DNA of 64,000 bases from contig NZ_VSSS01000058.1 of assembly GCF_008123425.1 (NCBI RefSeq), positions 1-64,000 of the forward strand, given 5' to 3'. Positions 58,995 through 64,000 of the stretch are shown here, piece by piece. The notes under the pieces are model-generated. The model was not told the origin of the DNA and made no database searches. It was given only the letters and a program-made list of their open reading frames with translations. The translations under genes and the position numbers were made by a program. Within the stretch, counting starts at the first letter, position 1. Every line of letters starts with the position of its first letter. The stretch comes from Bradyrhizobium rifense. GTDB lineage: Bacteria > Pseudomonadota > Alphaproteobacteria > Rhizobiales > Xanthobacteraceae.

Positions 58995-59528
58995 TCAGGC
59001 GATGGAGACCAGCCTCAGCATGACGGCACCGGCGGTGCGGCCGGACACTGCCCCGGGACCGCGGGTCAGATGCGCATGCGGCGCGCAATAGCTCGAGCCG
59101 GGCTGACGCGGGTGACCGCAGAAGCTGATCTCCTCCCCCTCCCTGTCACCGCCATAGGGATAGCGGCAATCGCCGCGATCGAGCTCACGCAGCGTGATCA
59201 GTCGCGGCCGGACACCGATGCAGCGCAATTTGACCGGATTGGCCGGCCTTAATGCCGATGGCGGCGGCAGGTTCAGGCCGGGTATTGCAACACGCCGCGG
59301 CGCGAGCGAACCGGGATCGCCCGGCAAGGACGGCACGATCGATGGACTCGTCATCCGGTCGGGCGCGGCAAGCCCGAGCCGCTTGGCGCGACCGACCACC
59401 GCATTGCGCGTGTAAGCCGTTCCAAACCTTGCGTTAATCTCCCGTCCGATCTCCGCATATGACAGTCCCTTGAAAAAATAGTCGCGAAGCGCGTCGGAAT
59501 GCTCCGACGACCAATGGCCCGGTTCCAT
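58995..59528 (-). CDS. GcrA-family cell cycle regulator
   Basis: 177 residues from ATG 59528. N-terminal helix-turn-helix WSSEHSDALRDYFFKGLSYA, EIGREINARFGTAYTRNAVV, GRAKRLGL is the GcrA hallmark; the C-terminus has the zinc-like RGDCRYPYGGD and FCGHPRQPGSSYC motifs. GcrA binds sigma70 RNA polymerase at methylated GANTC promoters. This copy stands beside a phage-type repressor, so it may be an accessory paralogue rather than the core cell-cycle gene. Confidence 0.85.
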   Translation of the reverse strand: MEPGHWSSEHSDALRDYFFKGLSYAEIGREINARFGTAYTRNAVVGRAKRLGLAAPDRMTSPSIVPSLPGDPGSLAPRRVAIPGLNLPPPSALRPANPVKLRCIGVRPRLITLRELDRGDCRYPYGGDREGEEISFCGHPRQPGSSYCAPHAHLTRGPGAVSGRTAGAVMLRLVSIA

Positions 59529-59579
59529 GCTGCTGTCCTGTGATGCGCCCCGATCGCACGATCCGGAGGCGGAACACAC

Positions 59580-59596
59580 ATTCCGTTATTCCGAAT
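59580..59596. promoter_or_regulatory. TTCCG-type operator O1
   Basis: ATTCCGTTATTCCGAAT, 51 bp upstream of the GcrA-like start. Contains two TTCCG half-sites in tandem; weaker palindrome than O3/O4. Confidence 0.5.
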
Positions 59597-59635
59597 ACGA
59601 AGTCAAGCAATAATTCTGATATTCATAATTGCATC

Positions 59636-59653
59636 AATTCCGAATTTCGGATT
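59636..59653. promoter_or_regulatory. TTCCG-type operator O2
   Basis: AATTCCGAATTTCGGATT, 39 bp upstream of the repressor ATG. Inverted TTCCG/CGGA half-sites; placed for autorepression. Confidence 0.6.
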
Positions 59654-59691
59654 ACAAGAGGCAGAGCCTATGGGCAATCGAGGGAATCACC

Positions 59692-60300
59692 ATGTTGGAC
59701 GCTGCGATGATCGAACGGGGCCTGGAGAAGACGGGCAAGAGCAAGGGCGGGCTGGCCGCGGCGATGGGCGTGCGCCCGGGCGCGGTGTCGGAAATCCTCG
59801 GCGGCGAACGCCTTGTGAAGGCCTCCGAAATTATTCCGATCATGCAATATCTCGAGCTGAACCTCGCGCCGATCATGGGCCGGGTCGGCGCTGGCGCCGT
59901 GATCGAGCCGGATTTCGAGCAGGTCCCTCCAGAGGGGCTCGGCGATATCGCGCTGCCCTTCCCGATCATGGAAGAGACCGTCGCCTTTGAGATCCTGGGC
60001 GATTCGATGCTGCCCAAATACGAAAGCGGCGACGTGATCGTGGTCTACAAGGACCAGCGCCACCCGCTGTCGAGCTTCTACGGCGAAGAAGCCGTGGTCC
60101 GGCTCAAGACCGGCGAGCGCTATTTGAAAACCATCGAGCGGGGCAAATCCCCCTCCGTCGTCAATCTCAACAGCTTCAACGCCAAGCCGATCGTCGGCGT
60201 CAAGCTCGACTGGGTCGGAGAGATCTGCCTCTCCATGCCCAAGGGCCAACTGGAACGATTGCGCGCCAAATCGGCCCGTCCTCGCAAGAAGGGACGATAA
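59692..60300 (+). CDS. XRE/S24 LexA-like phage-type repressor
   Basis: 202 residues from ATG 59692. N-terminal helix-turn-helix (GLEKTGKSKGGLAAAMGVRP, GAVSEILGGERLVKASEI) and C-terminal S24 peptidase with the serine in GDSMLPKYESGDVIVVYKD and the lysine in VVRLKTGERYLKTIE. Such repressors cleave themselves on RecA activation. TTCCG-type operators lie on both sides (O1, O2 upstream; O3, O4 downstream before 60402). Confidence 0.88.
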   Translation: MLDAAMIERGLEKTGKSKGGLAAAMGVRPGAVSEILGGERLVKASEIIPIMQYLELNLAPIMGRVGAGAVIEPDFEQVPPEGLGDIALPFPIMEETVAFEILGDSMLPKYESGDVIVVYKDQRHPLSSFYGEEAVVRLKTGERYLKTIERGKSPSVVNLNSFNAKPIVGVKLDWVGEICLSMPKGQLERLRAKSARPRKKGR

Positions 60301-60306
60301 AGTCGC

Positions 60307-60327
60307 GATTTCCGATTTTTGGAAATC
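60307..60327. promoter_or_regulatory. TTCCG-type operator O3
   Basis: Perfect inverted repeat GATTTCC-N7-GGAAATC, directly after the repressor stop and upstream of the 60402 gene. Not a terminator: no T-run follows. Confidence 0.65.
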
Positions 60328-60339
60328 AAACTTGACTTA

Positions 60340-60357
60340 ATTCCGTTTTTCGGAAAT
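60340..60357. promoter_or_regulatory. TTCCG-type operator O4
   Basis: ATTCCGTTTTTCGGAAAT: arms TTCCG/CGGAA around TTTTT, a perfect palindrome. About 45 bp before the 60402 start, i.e. over its promoter. Confidence 0.7.
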
Positions 60358-60362
60358 ACTAT

Positions 60363-60390
60363 GCCGCGCACCCAGCCCTGGGTGCGCGGC
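60363..60390 (+). other. Perfect 13-bp stem-loop in the leader of the 60402 gene
   Basis: Arms GCCGCGCACCCAG and CTGGGTGCGCGGC separated by CC only. It ends just before AGGATCG, the ribosome site of the 60402 gene. Could be an RNA leader structure or a protein site; no T-run for termination. Confidence 0.7.
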
Positions 60391-60401
60391 AGGATCGTTT
60401 C

Positions 60402-60677
60402 ATGCAGTATTTCGTCGTGATGATCGATTACGGGCGGCGCGGCCGCGAGGCGATCGTTGACCCCGAGATCACAAGGCGCGAGGTAATTTCCCGCGTCACC
60501 TCCGGCGAATACCAGAACATCTCGTTCATCCACGAAATCGCAGAGAATTCGGTCGAGGACGTGACTGAGGCCATCCTGGCCGAGGCCGCCCTTCCCCAGA
60601 TCCCGCCCGAAGATGTCGACCTCCAGGCGATCCGCCACGATCACGCCCGCGACCTGCGCAAGCACGAGAAAGCGTGA
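60402..60677 (+). CDS. Hypothetical protein (91 aa) of the repressor locus
   Basis: MQYFVVMIDYGRRGREAIVD, ISRVTSGEYQNISFIHEIAE, then an acidic helical tail. Soluble, unknown family. O3, O4 and the stem-loop precede it, so it is probably the main target of the S24 repressor and thus a damage-responsive gene (inference). Confidence 0.72.
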   Translation: MQYFVVMIDYGRRGREAIVDPEITRREVISRVTSGEYQNISFIHEIAENSVEDVTEAILAEAALPQIPPEDVDLQAIRHDHARDLRKHEKA

Positions 60678-60716
60678 CGCGGGCCTAAGCCGCCTGCACC
60701 ACGGTCGAGTTGCAGA

Positions 60717-61691
60717 TCACACCGTCAGAACGGTCGATCCTGTGGTCTTGCGCGCGGCGAGGTCGGCATGGGCCTTGGCAGCGTCCTTCAGCGCATAGGT
60801 CTGGTGCACTTCGATCTTGACCGCACCGGACTTGACGACGTCGAACAACTCGTTCGCCATCGCGACCAGGCTCTCGCGCTTGGCGGCGTAGGTGAACAGC
60901 GTCGGCCGGGTGACGTAGAGCGAACCCTTCTGGGCGAGCAGGCCGAGATTGAGCGGCTCGACCGCACCGGAGGACGCACCGAACAGCGCGGCAACGCCGA
61001 GCGGCGCGAGGCAGTCCAGCGACTTCAGGAACGTGTCCTTGCCGACGGAATCATAGACCACCGGCACCTTCTTGCCGCCGGTGATCTCGTCGACGCGCTT
61101 CACGAAATCCTCGCGCGTGTAGATGATGACGTGGTCGCAGCCATGCGCCTTGGCGAGTTTTGCCTTCTCGTCGCTGCTGACCGTGCCGATCACGGTCGCG
61201 CCGAGATGTTTTGCCCACTGGCTCAGGATCAGGCCGACGCCGCCGGCCGCTGCATGCAGCAGAATGGTGTCGCCGGCCTTCACGCGATAGGTCTGCCGGA
61301 TCAGGTACTGCGTGGTCAGCCCCTTCAGCATCATTGCAGCCGCGGTCTTGTCGTCGACGCCGTCGGGCAGCTTCAACAGCCGGTCGGCGGGGATCAGCCG
61401 CGCCTCGGAATAGGCGCCGAGCGGCGATGCGCCATAGGCGACGCGATCGCCCGGCTTCAGATCGGTGACGCCTGGCCCGACCTCTTCGACAACGCCCGCG
61501 GCCTCGCTACCGAGCCCGCTCGGCAATGGCGCGGGATACACGCCGGAGCGATTGTAGATGTCGACGAAGTTGAGACCGACGGCAGTATGTCGGATGCGCG
61601 CCTCACCCTGCCCTGGCTTGCCGACATTGACCTCCTCCCAGACCAGGACTTCCGGACCGCCGGTCTTGTGAAAACGAATGGCATGGGTCAT
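60717..61691 (-). CDS. qor: NADPH:quinone oxidoreductase (zinc-free MDR family)
   Basis: 324 residues from ATG 61691 with GGGAG upstream. ATAIRFHK-type start (MTHAIRFHKTGGPEVLVWEE), GLGSEAAGVVEEVGPGV and the NADPH loop LLHAAAGGVGLILSQWAKHL. Reduces quinones by one electron; no zinc ligands present. Monocistronic by spacing. Confidence 0.9.
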   Translation of the reverse strand: MTHAIRFHKTGGPEVLVWEEVNVGKPGQGEARIRHTAVGLNFVDIYNRSGVYPAPLPSGLGSEAAGVVEEVGPGVTDLKPGDRVAYGASPLGAYSEARLIPADRLLKLPDGVDDKTAAAMMLKGLTTQYLIRQTYRVKAGDTILLHAAAGGVGLILSQWAKHLGATVIGTVSSDEKAKLAKAHGCDHVIIYTREDFVKRVDEITGGKKVPVVYDSVGKDTFLKSLDCLAPLGVAALFGASSGAVEPLNLGLLAQKGSLYVTRPTLFTYAAKRESLVAMANELFDVVKSGAVKIEVHQTYALKDAAKAHADLAARKTTGSTVLTV

Positions 61692-61918
61692 GGGCGTTGC
61701 TCCCTTATCGTTGCGTTGATGGTCCGAGAAAAAGCGGATCGGCCGGAGAAATAGGCATTTGGTCCGCCCGTTACAGTACAGAGACGTAACAAGAATGTCA
61801 CAGCGAACGACAAACGCTCGCCGTTCCGTCTCTGTTCGGAAGAGTTGATGATGGCATCGACGCAACCGGCAGTAGCCTTTGCGCGGGGTTTGGTGGTCGC
61901 CTGCGAAGGAGAGCCGAG

Positions 61919-62119
61919 ATGCCAGCTTATGTACAGCATCATCAGGATATCGAAATCGCGCCTGTGATTTGCCCGACATGCATGGGGTTCCTGCCGATGT
62001 ATGTGCGCGAGGTCGAGCCGCACTGGAGCCTTGCCAAGATCGACTTCGTCTACGAATGCGCCGATTGCGGCGCCGAGGTCAGGCAGACCATCCGCAAGCC
62101 CGAGCTGCTTCGGCACTGA
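61919..62119 (+). CDS. Small zinc-ribbon protein (66 aa)
   Basis: ATG 61919 after GAAGGAGAGC. CPTC and CADC pairs about 29 residues apart (VICPTCMGFL, YECADCGAEV) would hold one zinc. Function unknown; similar small proteins are frequent in Bradyrhizobium. Confidence 0.75.
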   Translation: MPAYVQHHQDIEIAPVICPTCMGFLPMYVREVEPHWSLAKIDFVYECADCGAEVRQTIRKPELLRH

Positions 62120-62200
62120 CCGCACGATAAGACGCCCCGTAAGTATTTGCGCTGAACGGAAAAAGCGGCCGTCAGCGCGGATCAGGCCCGTCCCAAACGA

Positions 62201-62237
62201 GGCTTGTTCTTTGCCGGGAACGCAGGCAGAACAAGCC
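62201..62237. promoter_or_regulatory. Inverted repeat and LexA-like site before the MoxR gene
   Basis: Arms GGCTTGTTCT (62201-62210) and AGAACAAGCC (62228-62237) form a perfect 10-bp inverted repeat. The same stretch holds GAAC-GCAGGCA-GAAC at 62218-62232, matching the alphaproteobacterial LexA box GAAC-N7-GAAC. It lies 30 bp before the GTG start. Confidence 0.55.
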
Positions 62238-62266
62238 TCAAGCAAGACCTTTGGGAGCGCCCCTTC

Positions 62267-63214
62267 GTGGCTGAACAGAAGGCCTCGACCTCGATCGAGG
62301 CAGTGGAGAGCGGCCTCGCCGCGCAGGGCTATATCGCGAGCCGGCAGATCGCGACCGCAGTCTATTTGTCGCAACAGATCGAGAAGCCGATCCTGGTCGA
62401 GGGCCCCGCAGGCGTCGGCAAGACCGAGCTTGCCAAGGCGATTGCCGCCTGGCGCGGCCTGAAGATGATCCGACTGCAGTGCTACGAAGGCCTCGACGAG
62501 GCCAAGGCGCTCTATGAGTGGAAATACGCCAAGCAGCTACTCTACACGCAAATCCTCAAGGATAAGCTCGGCGAAGTCCTGGGCGGCGCGCAGACGCTGC
62601 ACGCTGCGCTCGAACAGCTTCATGATTTCGGCGACGTGTTCTTCTCCAAGGAATTCGTCGAGCCGCGTCCCCTTCTCCAGGCCCTGGAGCAGCCGGGCGG
62701 CTGCGTGCTCCTGATCGACGAGATCGACAAGTCGGATGCCGAATTCGAATCGCTGCTGCTGGAAATCCTCTCGGACTTCCAAGTCACGATCCCCGAGCTC
62801 GGCACGGTCTCGGCGATCACGCCACCGACCGTGATCCTCACCTCCAACAGCGAACGCGATCTCGGTGACGCCCTGAAGCGGCGCTGCCTGCATCTGCATA
62901 TCGGCTTCCCCGAGCAGCGGCTGGAGGAGCGCATCGTCGAGAGCCGTGTCCCCAGCATCTCGCAGACCCTGCGCCGGCAGATGGTTGGCTTCATCCACGA
63001 GATCCGCTCGCTGGATTTGAAGAAGCTGCCCTCGGTCAGCGAGACGATCGACTGGGCGCGCGTGCTCGTGCTACTGCAAGCCACGGAGCTCGACACCGAG
63101 ATCGTCAAGGATACGCTCAACGTGCTCCTGAAATACGAGGCCGACATCGAGGCGGCTCACCCCCAGATCACGACTTTCATTGCCAAGGCAGCACGATCCA
63201 ACGTCTTCGGTTGA
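62267..63214 (+). CDS. MoxR-family AAA ATPase
   Basis: 315 residues from GTG 62267 (GGGAG upstream; TTG 62204 possible). Walker A GPAGVGKTELAKA, Walker B VLLIDEIDKSD, sensor VILTSNSERDLGDALKRRC. MoxR ATPases work with VWA proteins as metal-centre chaperones, e.g. with CoxE. The VWA partner gene follows six bases downstream. Confidence 0.88.
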   Translation: MAEQKASTSIEAVESGLAAQGYIASRQIATAVYLSQQIEKPILVEGPAGVGKTELAKAIAAWRGLKMIRLQCYEGLDEAKALYEWKYAKQLLYTQILKDKLGEVLGGAQTLHAALEQLHDFGDVFFSKEFVEPRPLLQALEQPGGCVLLIDEIDKSDAEFESLLLEILSDFQVTIPELGTVSAITPPTVILTSNSERDLGDALKRRCLHLHIGFPEQRLEERIVESRVPSISQTLRRQMVGFIHEIRSLDLKKLPSVSETIDWARVLVLLQATELDTEIVKDTLNVLLKYEADIEAAHPQITTFIAKAARSNVFG

Positions 63215-63220
63215 CGCCCG

Positions 63221-64000
63221 ATGCGCGAGAACCTCCATCGTTTCTTTCGGGCGGCGCGCGGCGCCGGCGTCCATGTCTCGCCCGCCGAAAGCATCGATGC
63301 GATGCGCGCGGTCGCGCAGGTCGGTCTCACCGACCGCGCCATCCTGCGCGACGCGCTGCTTCTGACGCTCGCCAAGTCGCAGGACGAGAAGCTCGCGCTC
63401 GGCGACTGCTTTGATCTGTTCTTCAGCCAGCCCGAGCCGCGCCAAGACCAGCCTGGGGCCGAGAACGATGACGGCGCCTCAGACAACTCTGATCAGTCGT
63501 CCTCCTCAAGCCCGGCCGGCGAAGCAGGCGAAGGTCAGCCCCCCGAAGGATTGGGCCCGCTTGCGCAGATGCTGCTGTCGCAGGATCGCAATGCAATCTC
63601 AGCTGCGATTGCCAGCGCCTCCGGCGCGGCCTCCTTGTCCGACATCCGCTACTCCACCCAGCGCGGCATCGTCTCCAGCCGCATCCTCGACGCCATGGGC
63701 CTTCAACGCCTGCGCGACGATCTCGACGAACTCACCACGACCAATCCGTCGCTGGCTGAGCGTCTCCGCGGCGCGCTAGACGCTTTGCGCGAAGCAGTCC
63801 GCGACACCGTCTCGCAAGGCCTTGCGCTCTATGCCCGCGAGGAAGCCGAAAACCTCCGCAACGAAATCCTGCGCAATGCGCCGCTGGCCCGCATCGAGCG
63901 GCGCCAGGTCGCGGAGATGCGCGCTCTCATCCGCCAGATCGCGCGCCGCCTGCGCGAGCGCTATTCGAAGCCGCGCAAGCGCCAGCGCCGCGGTCATCTC
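63221..64000 (+). CDS. CoxE/VWA-domain protein (C-terminus beyond window)
   Basis: ATG 63221 (MRENLHRFFRAARGAGVHVS); open to the right edge after 260 codons. N-terminal helical part (VGLTDRAILRDALLLTLAKS), a Ser/Gln/Asp-rich linker (SDNSDQSSSSSPAGE), and the start of the region leading to the VWA domain (LRERYSKPRKRQRRGHL). Partner of the MoxR ATPase; the VWA fold and MIDAS motif are outside the window. Confidence 0.85.
   Translation, partial: MRENLHRFFRAARGAGVHVSPAESIDAMRAVAQVGLTDRAILRDALLLTLAKSQDEKLALGDCFDLFFSQPEPRQDQPGAENDDGASDNSDQSSSSSPAGEAGEGQPPEGLGPLAQMLLSQDRNAISAAIASASGAASLSDIRYSTQRGIVSSRILDAMGLQRLRDDLDELTTTNPSLAERLRGALDALREAVRDTVSQGLALYAREEAENLRNEILRNAPLARIERRQVAEMRALIRQIARRLRERYSKPRKRQRRGHL

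Overview
The window is high-GC alphaproteobacterial chromosome and looks like Bradyrhizobium or a close relative in the Nitrobacteraceae. The reasons are FixK-type palindromes (TTGAC-N4-GTCAA), DUF3551 and DUF3606 small proteins, a GcrA-type regulator, a phasin, several NMT1/LIV-type transporter binding proteins, and a dense catabolic gene set. This is inference from gene content. I see no rRNA, tRNA or CRISPR array.

Layout. 1-3.5 kb: a large modular secreted phosphoesterase with Ig-like and FG-GAP repeats, cut by the left edge. 3.5-4.5 kb: a decayed stretch holding an IS630 transposase remnant. 4.5-8.9 kb: a small stress/microoxic set (universal stress protein, APH/P-loop kinase, CHAD protein, CBS-BON protein) with two perfect FixK-like boxes. 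8.9-25.0 kb: an aerobic CoA-dependent 2-aminobenzoate (anthranilate) catabolic cluster: CoA ligase, fused 2-aminobenzoyl-CoA monooxygenase/reductase, MarR regulator, and beta-oxidation-like genes. 25.0-35.6 kb: a second catabolic module that I cannot match to a described pathway: NicX-like ring-cleavage dioxygenase, ABC importer, IlvD-type dehydratase, beta-hydroxyacid dehydrogenase, two-component flavin monooxygenase and CaiB-type CoA transferase.

The main finding is a pseudo-palindromic operator (consensus about ATTTTAAGCYTMAAATAATT). It lies upstream of every transcription unit of the anthranilate cluster and once more in the divergent promoter of the second module. The MarR protein at 11.2-11.8 kb is the natural candidate regulator, so both modules probably form one regulon.

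35.6-41.3 kb is a loose region of small proteins, pseudogenes (GNAT with an amber codon), a dispersed hairpin repeat in three copies plus a partial one, and several genes under 60 codons. 41.3-49.1 kb is mostly metabolic: PhyH dioxygenase, NRAMP-like transporter, enolase-superfamily dehydratase, SoxC-like sulfite dehydrogenase with cytochrome c, arginase. 49.1-55.1 kb groups a CHASE2-PAS-GGDEF-EAL protein, a FecR-domain protein and a TpsB/FhaC-type outer-membrane transporter, with no exoprotein in view.

55.3-60.7 kb holds a lipase-like hydrolase, a phasin, small secreted proteins, and a regulatory pair (GcrA-like and an S24-peptidase repressor) surrounded by TTCCG-type operators. The right end has a quinone oxidoreductase, a zinc-ribbon protein and a MoxR/CoxE-type AAA-VWA pair preceded by a LexA-like GAAC-N7-GAAC site; the CoxE gene is cut by the right edge.
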